Origin: Streptomyces sp. GESEQ-35
GTDB taxonomy: Bacteria > Actinomycetota > Actinomycetes > Streptomycetales > Streptomycetaceae
Direction: 5' to 3'
Assembly: GCF_017948485.1 (NCBI RefSeq)
Contig: NZ_JAFFSX010000001.1
Coordinates: 434,001-498,000 of the forward strand
Length of the DNA stretch: 64,000 nt
Position numbers and translations under genes: made by a program. Positions 1-7,986 of the stretch are shown here, one piece after another. The notes beneath the pieces were generated by a model. It was not told the origin of the DNA, did no database searches, and worked only from the letters and a program-made list of their open reading frames with translations. Numbering within the stretch: the first letter of the stretch is position 1; each line of letters opens with the position of its first letter.

Positions 1-811
1 CGAGATGGGCTCGCGTGCGGGTTCCGGGGATGAGCAGGACGTTCGGGGAGAGGTCGAGCAACCAGCCGAGGGCGATCCGGGCCGGGGTGGCGGACAGCCG
101 GGCGGCCAGCGCGGCGAGGGCAGGGTTCCCGAGCAGCTGGTGGCGTACCTCCCCGGGCAGTCCCAGCGGGCAGAAGGGAACGAAGGCGATGTCCCGTTCC
201 GCGCATTCCATGAGGACGTCCATGGACCGCTGGTCCGCCAGGTTGAACAAGTTCTGCACGCAGACGATCTCCGTCTGTGCGACGGCTCGCAGCAGCTGTC
301 GCCGGGAGACGTTGCTGAGGCCGACGCCCTCGATGAGCCCTTCCTCGCGGGCCTTCACCAGTGCCGCCAGCTGGGCGTCGAACCGGCTGTCCGGTGCCGC
401 GGACGGGTCCATCATGCGCAGGTTGACAGCGGCCAGGCTGCTCACGCCGAGCGTGGCGAGGTTCTCTTCAATGCCCTGGCGCAGCTGGTGCGGCTCGTCG
501 AAGCGCCGCAACGATCCGTCGGCGCCGCGGCGGGCGGCCACTTTGCTCACGATCGCCAAGCCGTCCGGGTAGGGGTGCAGCGCCTCCCGGATGAGCTCGT
601 TCACCGTGCCCGCGCCGTAGAACTGCGCGGTGTCGATGTGGTCCACCCCGGCGTCGACCGCGGCGCGCAGCACCCGCAGCGCCTCGTCGCGATCTCGCGG
701 CGGCCCGAAGGCCCCGTCGCCGGCGAGTTGCATCGCGCCGTAGCCGGTCCGGTGCACCCGCAGCGGACCGAGCGGGAAGGTCCCGCCCAGTTCCTGTCCG
801 CGTTCTGTCAT
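1..811 (-). CDS. Aldo/keto reductase (C-terminus beyond window)
   Basis: The protein reads as a TIM-barrel aldo/keto reductase, an NADPH-dependent cytosolic carbonyl reductase. Visible family features are the N-terminal GPLRVHRTGYGAMQL strand, the catalytic Asp/Tyr stretch VDHIDTAQFYGAG, a later SKVA segment with the catalytic lysine, and the cofactor-end segments VGLSNVS and LIPGT. The start is the ATG at 811; the 3' end runs off the left edge, so roughly the last 20-30 residues are missing. It is divergent from the LAL regulator at 1041, and the palindrome at 954-966 lies between them, so both may share control. The substrate is unknown; the neighbourhood suggests a role in the same catabolic locus (inference). 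Confidence 0.88.
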   Translation of the reverse strand, partial: MTERGQELGGTFPLGPLRVHRTGYGAMQLAGDGAFGPPRDRDEALRVLRAAVDAGVDHIDTAQFYGAGTVNELIREALHPYPDGLAIVSKVAARRGADGSLRRFDEPHQLRQGIEENLATLGVSSLAAVNLRMMDPSAAPDSRFDAQLAALVKAREEGLIEGVGLSNVSRRQLLRAVAQTEIVCVQNLFNLADQRSMDVLMECAERDIAFVPFCPLGLPGEVRHQLLGNPALAALAARLSATPARIALGWLLDLSPNVLLIPGTRTRAHL

Positions 812-953
812 GCCGTCTCCTGTCGGCTCGCACCGCTCCCGACCTCATGCCGCAGCGTCACGCGGTCCACGGCCGGGAACTGGACTCGTCGAAGCCCTGG
901 CGCCCTCTGCAATCGCTGCACGACCTTGATGCGCCCTTCAGCGCATGCTCAGG

Positions 954-966
954 ATCACCGCGGTGA
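954..966. promoter_or_regulatory. Candidate operator (palindrome TCACCGCGGTGA)
   Basis: Positions 955-966 form a perfect 12-bp palindrome, TCACCGCGGTGA, followed by another GGTGAC half-site. It lies in the divergent region between the aldo/keto reductase and the LAL regulator and resembles the sites at 3722 and 4992. It may be an autoregulatory site of the LAL protein (inference). Confidence 0.45.
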
Positions 967-1040
967 AGGTGACAGGTCGTCGCCGGGATGCGGTGATTGA
1001 CGTCGGTTACGCTGGCCGCGTGCCTGAAGGACATGTCGCG

Positions 1041-3710
1041 ATGCCCGACCCACTGGCCGCAGCGGGTTCAGGCCACGCACCGGGTCGGGGCCGCCTCGGG
1101 CTCATCGACCGCCGCGACCTGATCGCCGCCCTGGACCGCGCGGCCGAGAAGCAGGTGACGGTGATCTCTGCGCCCGCCGGCAGCGGGAAGACGTCGCTCC
1201 TGCGCGCGTGGGCCGACCGGCCTGGCCAGAACCGCCGTATCGCGTTCATGTCCGTCCGACCGGGCCAACAGGACGCGCAGCATTTCTGGCTCGCTCTGCT
1301 GGACGCGGTCCGCGCCGCGGCAGGCACCGGGGACGCTGCGGAGCCGCCACCCGTGACACCCGGCTTCGACGGCGGCGCCATGATGGACAAGGTTCTGTCC
1401 GAGATCACGGCGTCCCGCGGGCCCTTTTTCCTGGTCATCGACGACCTGCACGAGCTCGGTTCCGCAGCGGCCACCGAGCAGCTGGCGGCGCTGCTGACGG
1501 GTCTCCCCCAGGGCGCCCACGCGATCGTGGCCACCCGCCGTGACCCACCGCTGCGCCTGCACATGCTGCGGTTGGCCGGCGAACTGGCCGAGATCCGCGC
1601 CGCGCAGCTGCGCTTCACCGATGCCGAGACCCGCGAGTTCCTGGCCGTCGCCGGAATCGTGCTGCCCGACCACCTGGCCGGCATGCTGCACCAGCGCGCC
1701 GAGGGCTGGGCGGCCGGGCTGCGGCTCGCCGCGCTCTCCCTTGCCGGGCACCCGGATCCCGAACGGTTCGTCTCCGAGTTCTCCGGCAGTCACCGTACGG
1801 TCGCCGAGTACCTGATGGCCGAGATGCTGGAGCGGCAGCCTGCTGACGTGCAGCGTCTGCTCCTGCGCACCTCCCTGCTGGACCAGGTGAACGGTGAGCT
1901 GGCCGATCTGCTCACGGGTGCGACCGGATCGGAACGCATCCTGCTGGATCTGGAGGACGCCAACGCGTTCGTCGTGTCGCTCGACCCCGGCCGCACCTGG
2001 TTCCGCTACCACCACATGTTCGCTGACCTGCTCCGGCTGGAACTGCGCCGCACCGTCCCCGGTGACATCCCGGACCTGCACCGGCTGGCCGCGCGCTGGT
2101 TCACCGAACACGCCCAGGCCGCCGATGCCATCCGGCACCTGCAAGCCGCCGGCGACTGGGCTGAGGCAGCCCGTCTGCTCACCGATCACACCGTCAGCCT
2201 CACCCTCGACGGACAGGCCGGAACCGTCGTGGCACTGCTGCGCTCCTTCCCGGCCCGCACCGGCGAGGAATTCCCGGAGCTGGCCCTGGTGTACGCCAAC
2301 GCAGACCTGCACCAGCACCGTCTGGAGGAGGCGCAGGCGCACCTCGATATCGCCAGGTCGTACGCCGCCACGACACCGCCCGACCGCCGGCATCGGCTGC
2401 GGACGGCGATCGTGTCCCTGGACCTGCTGCTGGCCCGGCTGCGCGGGCACTTCGACGCCGTGTTCGAGCAGGCCGACGCACTGCCCTCCCCCGCCACCGG
2501 TCTGTCCAACACCGAGGTGGCGCTCGCCGGCGACCTGCGGGCCCTCGTACTCCTGAACCTGGGTGTCACCGAGGCCTGGTCGCTGCGGTTCGCCGACAGC
2601 GAGCGGCACCTTCTGGAGGGCGCCGCACTCGCCCACGACATCGGCCGTCCCTACCTTGAGGTCGCCTGCCTCGCCCACCTGGGATACGCCTCCGGAAACC
2701 GTTCCTTCGCCGTGGTCCGGCAACGCTGTGAGCAGGCCTTGGCGCTGGCCGCCCGGTACGGCTGGGACACCGAGCCGGTGATCGTCCCCGCACAGGCGTC
2801 CTTCGCCGGGACGTTGATCTGCACCGGCGAGTTCGACCGCGGGCAACAGTGGCTGGACCGTGCACGGCGTGGCACTTCGTCCGAGGGCGAACCCGGTATC
2901 CGGCTGTTGGTACGCATGATCTCCGCGATGCTTCTGGCGGCGCGCGGGCGCCATCGCGAGGCTCTGGCCGAGCTGACCGCCGCCGAGCAGGTACAGGCAC
3001 GCATGGTGAGCGAGCACGGACTGTGGTCCCGGGTCACCGCCTTGACGGCGGCCACTCAGGCCCGCCTCGGGATGGTCGATCAGGCGCGGTCGGCCCTCGC
3101 CGCTCTCGACGACCGGCGGGCCGCCGCCGGGGAGATCCGCAACGCGGCAGCGGTGATCCGCCTCGCCGAACAGGACCCTGCCGGCGCCCGCCGCGAACTC
3201 CGGTCGGTCCTCGACGGCACCGCCCCGGTCAGCTCCTTTCTCACCTCGATCGAGGCCCATCTCCTGGACGCGCTGGCCTGCCGCGACCTGGGCGACAAGC
3301 ACGCAGCGGCGGCAGCCGTCGAACAGGCGCTGAACCTCGCCGAGCCGGACCGGATGATCCTGCCCTTCGCGATGACCGGCGCCTGGGAACTGCTCGAGGA
3401 CCTGCACCCGAGGACGTCGCACGCCGCGCTGGTCTCCGACATCCTCGGCGTCGTCCGCGGCGGCGTCCCGGCCGGGCCGGACCGGCCGGCTTCGGCGCCG
3501 GCCGAGGAGCTCAGCCCGAGTGAGCTGCGCGTCCTGCGCTATCTGCCGACAAACCTCACCCGGCCCGAGATCGCCGCCGAGCTGTCGGTCTCGCCCAACA
3601 CCGTCAACACCCACATCCGCCGGATCTACGCCAAGCTCGGCGCCGGCGACCGTTCCTCGGCGGTGCAGCGCGGGCGTGAGCTGCGGCTGCTGTCGAACGG
3701 CCGTAGCTGA
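1041..3710 (+). CDS. LAL-type LuxR family ATP-binding transcriptional regulator
   Basis: This is a large MalT/LAL-type regulator of about 889 aa. A P-loop NTPase domain has a Walker A motif, APAGSGKTS, near residues 44-51 and a Walker B motif, FFLVIDDLHE. A long helical TPR-like middle follows. The C-terminal LuxR helix-turn-helix (last about 65 residues) carries ELSPSELRVLRYL and LSVSPNTVNTHIRRIYAKL. The ATG at 1041 has an AAGGA ribosome site 10 nt upstream; a GTG at 1020 in the same frame is an alternative. Family members usually respond to a small ligand plus ATP and activate adjacent genes. The palindromes before the downstream operons suggest it controls the cluster up to 10498 (inference). 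Confidence 0.93.
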   Translation: MPDPLAAAGSGHAPGRGRLGLIDRRDLIAALDRAAEKQVTVISAPAGSGKTSLLRAWADRPGQNRRIAFMSVRPGQQDAQHFWLALLDAVRAAAGTGDAAEPPPVTPGFDGGAMMDKVLSEITASRGPFFLVIDDLHELGSAAATEQLAALLTGLPQGAHAIVATRRDPPLRLHMLRLAGELAEIRAAQLRFTDAETREFLAVAGIVLPDHLAGMLHQRAEGWAAGLRLAALSLAGHPDPERFVSEFSGSHRTVAEYLMAEMLERQPADVQRLLLRTSLLDQVNGELADLLTGATGSERILLDLEDANAFVVSLDPGRTWFRYHHMFADLLRLELRRTVPGDIPDLHRLAARWFTEHAQAADAIRHLQAAGDWAEAARLLTDHTVSLTLDGQAGTVVALLRSFPARTGEEFPELALVYANADLHQHRLEEAQAHLDIARSYAATTPPDRRHRLRTAIVSLDLLLARLRGHFDAVFEQADALPSPATGLSNTEVALAGDLRALVLLNLGVTEAWSLRFADSERHLLEGAALAHDIGRPYLEVACLAHLGYASGNRSFAVVRQRCEQALALAARYGWDTEPVIVPAQASFAGTLICTGEFDRGQQWLDRARRGTSSEGEPGIRLLVRMISAMLLAARGRHREALAELTAAEQVQARMVSEHGLWSRVTALTAATQARLGMVDQARSALAALDDRRAAAGEIRNAAAVIRLAEQDPAGARRELRSVLDGTAPVSSFLTSIEAHLLDALACRDLGDKHAAAAAVEQALNLAEPDRMILPFAMTGAWELLEDLHPRTSHAALVSDILGVVRGGVPAGPDRPASAPAEELSPSELRVLRYLPTNLTRPEIAAELSVSPNTVNTHIRRIYAKLGAGDRSSAVQRGRELRLLSNGRS

Positions 3711-3721
3711 GCCTCGTACGA

Positions 3722-3752
3722 TCACCGGATTCCGGTGACGCCCGTTCACCTG
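3722..3752. promoter_or_regulatory. Candidate composite operator, copy 1 of the paired element
   Basis: TCACCGGA-T-TCCGGTGA at 3722-3738 is a perfect inverted repeat with 8-bp arms. A second half-site, TCACCTG, starts exactly 24 bp after the first. The same arrangement with the same 24-bp offset recurs at 4992. It ends about 20 bp before the start of the gene at 3774. Confidence 0.6.
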
Positions 3753-3773
3753 ACCGCCCACGACCATGGGCGT

Positions 3774-4073
3774 ATGGGTGATGACCCCGTGCTGTATCAG
3801 ATCCGGGTCAATGGCCACCTCGGCCCCACCCTGCTGACGGCATTCCCGGCGTTCGTGCCCGAGCAGCAGGGCACCGAAACCGTGCTCACCGGGCTGCTGC
3901 CGGACGCCGCGGCGCTCTTCGGCGTCCTCTCCGAGATCGAGGCCCTCGGCCTCGATCTCCTCGAAGTCCGCAGGGTCCGGCCCCGGCTCCATCAGGACCT
4001 CTCGGACCGGGCTGGACCGGACCGGCAGAGTGCGCGGCCGAACCACCCCCCACCGAAGGGAGACGTTCCGTGA
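3774..4073 (+). CDS. Small conserved protein of unknown function
   Basis: A protein of about 99 aa containing the core VLYQIRVNGHLGPTLLTAFP followed by ETVLTGLLPDAAALFGVLSEIEALGLDLLEVRR. This looks like a compact beta-alpha fold seen in many short Streptomyces proteins of unknown role that often sit beside oxidoreductase or hydrolase genes. The ATG at 3774 is preferred over the upstream GTG-type start at 3735 because homology-like sequence begins there. Its stop overlaps the start of the hydrolase gene (GTGA at 4070-4073), so the two are translationally coupled. No catalytic motif is visible. Confidence 0.72.
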   Translation: MGDDPVLYQIRVNGHLGPTLLTAFPAFVPEQQGTETVLTGLLPDAAALFGVLSEIEALGLDLLEVRRVRPRLHQDLSDRAGPDRQSARPNHPPPKGDVP

Positions 4074-4960
4074 GCACCGAGCAGCAGGAGACCCTCGACG
4101 CGATCCTGCGTCAGTCCGCCTTCCCCGTCGACAGCGAGGTCGGCGAACAACGGCGCCTGCTTCGCGAGTTGACGTCGGCGCAGCCGCTGCCCGCCGATGT
4201 GACCGCGAAGTCGGCAACGCTGGGCGGTGTCCCCACCATCGAGATCACGGTCGACGGCGTCGAACCCCGGCACTTCGTTCTGTACTTCCATGGCGGCGTC
4301 TACGTGCTGGGGGACGCCCTCAGCGCCGCCGGTCTGGCCTCGCAGATCGGCCGGCGGACCAGCGCCAAGGTCCTCTCCGTCGACTACCGGCTCGCCCCCG
4401 AGCATCCGTATCCGGCAGCGGTGGACGATGCTCTGGCAGCCTACGAAGCCCTCCTACAGGACGGCATCGCCCCCTCGGACATCGTCTTCGCAGGAGAGTC
4501 CGCCGGTGGCGGGCTCGCCCTCGCCACCCTGGTCAATGCCCGCGATCACGGGCTGCACCTGCCGGCCGCGGCCTACGTCATGTCGCCGTACGTGGACCTC
4601 ACCCTGGCCGGGACGACCATGGAAACCAAGCGGAAGGTCGACCCGCTGCTCAGCCGGCAGCTCCTTGAGCCCCGGGTCACCGACTACACGGCTGGACAGG
4701 ACGCCGCTCTCGGCCTGATCAGCCCCGTCTTCGCGGACCTGTCCGGCCTGCCGCCCCTGCTCATCCAGGTCGGGTCCCACGAGGTCCTCCTCGACGACGC
4801 CGTACGCCTTGCCCAGCAGGCCGCCGCCGCGGACGTCGAGGTCACCCTGGACATCACCCCTCGGGTGCCGCACGTCTTCCAGGCCTACCTTCCGCTTCTC
4901 GACGAGGCGGCCGCTGCGCTGGACAGGGCCGGAGAGTTCCTGTCCGCACGGCTCGACTGA
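4070..4960 (+). CDS. Alpha/beta hydrolase, hormone-sensitive lipase (HSL) type
   Basis: A 296-aa carboxylesterase of the HSL family. The oxyanion-hole motif YFHGGVYVLG lies near residue 75 and the nucleophile elbow GESAGGG near residue 145. An aspartate and a C-terminal histidine (RVPHVFQ) complete the triad. There is no signal peptide, so it is cytosolic. It starts at GTG 4070, overlapping the preceding small gene by 4 nt. Members hydrolyse short-chain esters or lactones. In this locus it could open or de-esterify an intermediate for the following dehydrogenase (inference). Confidence 0.9.
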   Translation: MSTEQQETLDAILRQSAFPVDSEVGEQRRLLRELTSAQPLPADVTAKSATLGGVPTIEITVDGVEPRHFVLYFHGGVYVLGDALSAAGLASQIGRRTSAKVLSVDYRLAPEHPYPAAVDDALAAYEALLQDGIAPSDIVFAGESAGGGLALATLVNARDHGLHLPAAAYVMSPYVDLTLAGTTMETKRKVDPLLSRQLLEPRVTDYTAGQDAALGLISPVFADLSGLPPLLIQVGSHEVLLDDAVRLAQQAAAADVEVTLDITPRVPHVFQAYLPLLDEAAAALDRAGEFLSARLD

Positions 4961-4991
4961 CCCGTTCCATCGAAAAGACGGACATGACGCA

Positions 4992-5022
4992 TCACCGGAA
5001 TCGGGTGATGACCTCTCACCTG
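4992..5022. promoter_or_regulatory. Candidate composite operator, copy 2 of the paired element
   Basis: TCACCGGA-A-TCGGGTGA at 4992-5008 repeats the element at 3722 with one arm mismatch. It is followed by TCACCTG at 5016, again exactly 24 bp after the first half-site, and then by a GGTGA half-site ending at 5030. It lies in the 147-bp gap before the molybdenum dehydrogenase gene at 5108. Confidence 0.6.
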
Positions 5023-5107
5023 GCCGGTGACGACTCTGGCGCGGTGACGACCCGGCGGCGGCAGAAGCTGTGTCCGCGCCGCCCGCTCCGAAGCCCGGGA
5101 GGCTCTC

Positions 5108-7711
5108 GTGAAGCTGAACGTGAACGGTGCCGACGTCGAAGTCGACGACCGTTTCGCGGCCAGTCCGCTGTTGTGGGTCCTGCGGGACGTATTGGGACTG
5201 CGCGGAACGAAGTATGGCTGCGGGATCGGCCAATGCGCGGCGTGCACGGTGCTGATCGACGGGCGCAACACCAAGGCCTGCCAGACACCGGCCGAGCGCA
5301 CCACCGGGAAGGCGATCACCACCGTCGAAGGTGCGTCGGGCCCGGTCATCGACGCGGTCCGGGACGCCTGGTACCGGGGCAACGTGGTCCAGTGCGGTTA
5401 CTGCCAGCCCGGCCAGACCCTGGCCGCTGCCGCCCTGCTGGAGACCGACCGATCACCGGACGACGCGACGGTCACCCGGTGGATGAACGGGAACCTGTGC
5501 CGATGCGGCACCTATCCGCGCATCCGGGACGCGATCGGCCAGGCCGCCGACGCGCTGGCCGAGGGCCGCGCCCCGCAGCGGCTGGACACTGCGCCGGAGC
5601 TGGAGATGCAGCCGCTGACGCCGGAGGAGCTGGCCGATCCGGTCCATCCGTACGTGCGCATCCACCAGGACGGGACCGTGGTCGCCTATTCGAACCAGAT
5701 CGAGATGGGGCAGGGCGCCCACACCGGCCTTGCGACGATCGTGGCGGAGGAACTGGACGCGGATGTCTCCTCGGTCCGGGTGGTCAACGCGGCGAACGGG
5801 ACCAGGCCCGACGGGGGCGGGGATGTGTACGGGACCCCGGCGGGCGGCGGGTTCATCCAGCTGACCGGCGCGTCCACCTCGACGCAGGGGTACTGGGAGC
5901 GCTACCGCCTGGCCGCCGCCCGGGCGCGGGCGCGGCTGATCGCGGCCGCGACCGAGGCCTGGCAGGTGCCGGCGGAAGAAGTCGAGATCGAGTCGGGCAC
6001 GCTGCGCCACTCGAGCGGGAAGCAGGCCGGATTCGGTGAACTCGCGGCGCGCGCCGAGCAGTTGGCGGTGCCGGACGACGTACGTCCGAAGGATCCGGGC
6101 CAGTACAAGCTGATCGGGCGCGAGGGCAGGCTCCGGGTCGACTCTCCCGGGAAGATCCTCGGCACGACGCGGTTCACCATCGACGTCTCCCTGCCTGGAT
6201 TGCTGACCGCGGTGGTACTGCATCCCCCCAAGTTCGGCGCCGTACCGGCCGCGGTCGACGACAGCGCGACGCTGGCCGAGCCGGGGGTGACCGCGGTGGT
6301 GCAGATCGACGAGGGCATTGCGGTGGTCGGCGACACCTTCGATGCCGCGCAGCGGGGGCTGCGTGCGCTCCGGGTGGACTGGGACGAGCAGAAGGCCGAA
6401 CTGCGCAGCTCGGAGGAGCTGTTGGCCGAGCACCGGCGGCTGGTCGAATCCGGCGAGCAGGCCGTGACGGCCCGGGAGGACGGCGACGTGGCGGCCGCGC
6501 TCGCGGACGCGGCGTACGTCGTGGACGCGGTCTATGAGCTGCCCTACCTGGCGCACGCCCCGATGGAGCCGAACAACGCCGTGTGCCGGATGGGCGACGA
6601 CGGCGTGCTGGAGGTCTGGGCCGGCACCGAGGGCCCCGAGTACACACGTATGGCGGCCTCCGCGGCGGCCGGCATCGAAAAGGACCGAGTCCGGGTGCAT
6701 GTCCCGTACGCCGGAGGGTCGTTCGGTCTGCACAGCAGCTCCGGCAACGACCCGACGAGCGAAGCTGTGCAGGTTGCGAAGGCGCTGGGCTGGAAGCACC
6801 CGGTCAAGCTTCAGTCGCTGCGCGAGGAGGAGATGAAGAGCGGCCGCTACCGGGCGATGGCCGTGCACCGGGTCCGGGCCGGCGCCGACGCGGAGGGCCG
6901 CCCCACCTCGTTCCATCAGCAGATCGCCGCCCAACCGACCTCGGTCAACCTGCCGTTCGTGGCCGAGGTGCTGTTCAGCAAGGGCGTCGACCACATGACG
7001 GCGAGCGGCGCCGTCGACCCGCCGTACGCGCTCGGCAACTTCAAGCTGGAGACCACCAACGTCAAGACCGGCGTCCCCATCATGGTGTGGCGGTCGGTCG
7101 GCAACTCCCACACCGAGTTCGCCCGCGAGTCGGCCATCGATGAGCTCGCGGCCACCACCGGACGCGACCCCGTGGACCTCCGCCGCGACCTGCTGGCCGA
7201 CAATCCGCGCACCCTGCGGGCGCTGGACCTGGCCACCGAACGGGCAGGCTGGGGAACACCGTTGCCCGAAGGCCGCGCTCGGGGCGTCGCGTGCAGCAGC
7301 TTCCTGTCCCACAGCGCCCAGGTCACCGAGATCTCCCTCGACAACCGCAAACGCGTCCACATCGAGCGGATCACCTTCGCACTCGACTGCGGCATCACCG
7401 TCAACCCGGACCTGATCCGCGCGCAGGTCGAAGGCGGCCTCATCTACGCGCTGAGTGCCGCCGCGTGGGGCGAGGTCGTGCTCGACGACGGCGGCCGGAT
7501 CCTCACCCAGAACTTCGACCGCTACCCCGTCATGCGCATGCAGTCGGTGCCCAGGATCGACGTACATCTGATCGAGTCGGGCGAGCCGCCGACCGGCGTC
7601 GGCGAAGTCAGCGTGCCCACCGCCGCACCCGCCCTGACGAACGCCATCGCAGCCCTCACCGGAACGCGAATCCGCCGACTGCCCATCAGCAAGACCCTCC
7701 GGGTCTTCTGA
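5108..7711 (+). CDS. Fused [2Fe-2S]/molybdopterin-binding aldehyde/isoquinoline-type dehydrogenase
   Basis: An 867-aa xanthine-oxidase-family enzyme in which two subunits that are normally separate are joined. Residues 1-150 are the small iron-sulfur subunit, with cysteines 38, 43, 46 and 58 (plant-type cluster) and 96, 99, 131 and 133 (second cluster). From about residue 180 the molybdopterin subunit begins with the IEMGQGAHTG segment and continues through a PYAGGSFG-like cofactor motif to a C-terminal GVGEVSVPTAAPAL. Its order resembles IorB-type large subunits. The GTG at 5108 has GGGAGG 5 nt upstream. Such enzymes hydroxylate aromatic heterocycles or oxidise aldehydes, passing electrons through the iron-sulfur domain. 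No FAD subunit gene is nearby. Confidence 0.92.
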   Translation: MKLNVNGADVEVDDRFAASPLLWVLRDVLGLRGTKYGCGIGQCAACTVLIDGRNTKACQTPAERTTGKAITTVEGASGPVIDAVRDAWYRGNVVQCGYCQPGQTLAAAALLETDRSPDDATVTRWMNGNLCRCGTYPRIRDAIGQAADALAEGRAPQRLDTAPELEMQPLTPEELADPVHPYVRIHQDGTVVAYSNQIEMGQGAHTGLATIVAEELDADVSSVRVVNAANGTRPDGGGDVYGTPAGGGFIQLTGASTSTQGYWERYRLAAARARARLIAAATEAWQVPAEEVEIESGTLRHSSGKQAGFGELAARAEQLAVPDDVRPKDPGQYKLIGREGRLRVDSPGKILGTTRFTIDVSLPGLLTAVVLHPPKFGAVPAAVDDSATLAEPGVTAVVQIDEGIAVVGDTFDAAQRGLRALRVDWDEQKAELRSSEELLAEHRRLVESGEQAVTAREDGDVAAALADAAYVVDAVYELPYLAHAPMEPNNAVCRMGDDGVLEVWAGTEGPEYTRMAASAAAGIEKDRVRVHVPYAGGSFGLHSSSGNDPTSEAVQVAKALGWKHPVKLQSLREEEMKSGRYRAMAVHRVRAGADAEGRPTSFHQQIAAQPTSVNLPFVAEVLFSKGVDHMTASGAVDPPYALGNFKLETTNVKTGVPIMVWRSVGNSHTEFARESAIDELAATTGRDPVDLRRDLLADNPRTLRALDLATERAGWGTPLPEGRARGVACSSFLSHSAQVTEISLDNRKRVHIERITFALDCGITVNPDLIRAQVEGGLIYALSAAAWGEVVLDDGGRILTQNFDRYPVMRMQSVPRIDVHLIESGEPPTGVGEVSVPTAAPALTNAIAALTGTRIRRLPISKTLRVF

Positions 7712-7735
7712 ACCTTCTGAGAAAGGACACTTCCC

Positions 7736-7933
7736 ATGGCCGACGTCACGATCACCCCCAGCGAGGACGGCCCCTACCTGGTCTCCGGGCCCGTACGCCT
7801 GACCGATGTCGACGGCCGGGAAATCCCGCACCCGGACGAGATGTCCCTGTGCCGCTGCGGCCAGTCCGGCAACAAGCCGTTCTGCGACGGCACCCACGCC
7901 ACCGTCGACTTCGACGGCACGCTCGCCAACTGA
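7736..7933 (+). CDS. CDGSH iron-sulfur domain protein
   Basis: A 65-aa protein with the CDGSH signature. The 3Cys-1His ligands of a [2Fe-2S] cluster are C39, C41, C50 and H54 within LCRCGQSGNKPFCDGTH. It lies 24 bp after the molybdenum dehydrogenase and 53 bp before the GMC oxidoreductase in one probable operon; AAAGGA precedes its ATG. Proteins of this family act as small redox or cluster carriers. Its position suggests it serves electron transfer for the neighbouring oxidoreductases (inference). Confidence 0.92.
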   Translation: MADVTITPSEDGPYLVSGPVRLTDVDGREIPHPDEMSLCRCGQSGNKPFCDGTHATVDFDGTLAN

Positions 7934-7986
7934 GGCAACTGAGGCAAGCGACCAGGCTCGACCGCCCGCAACACAAGGAGATCCCC

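Noticed and set aside
1068..4217. A 1049-aa minus-strand open frame opposite the LAL regulator
   Set aside because: No protein family is recognisable. It is the antisense shadow of high-GC codons, while the plus strand encodes a clear LuxR protein.
5453..7897. An 814-aa minus-strand open frame opposite the molybdenum dehydrogenase
   Set aside because: Composition is Gly/Arg/Val-rich without motifs. The plus strand has all cofactor-binding residues.
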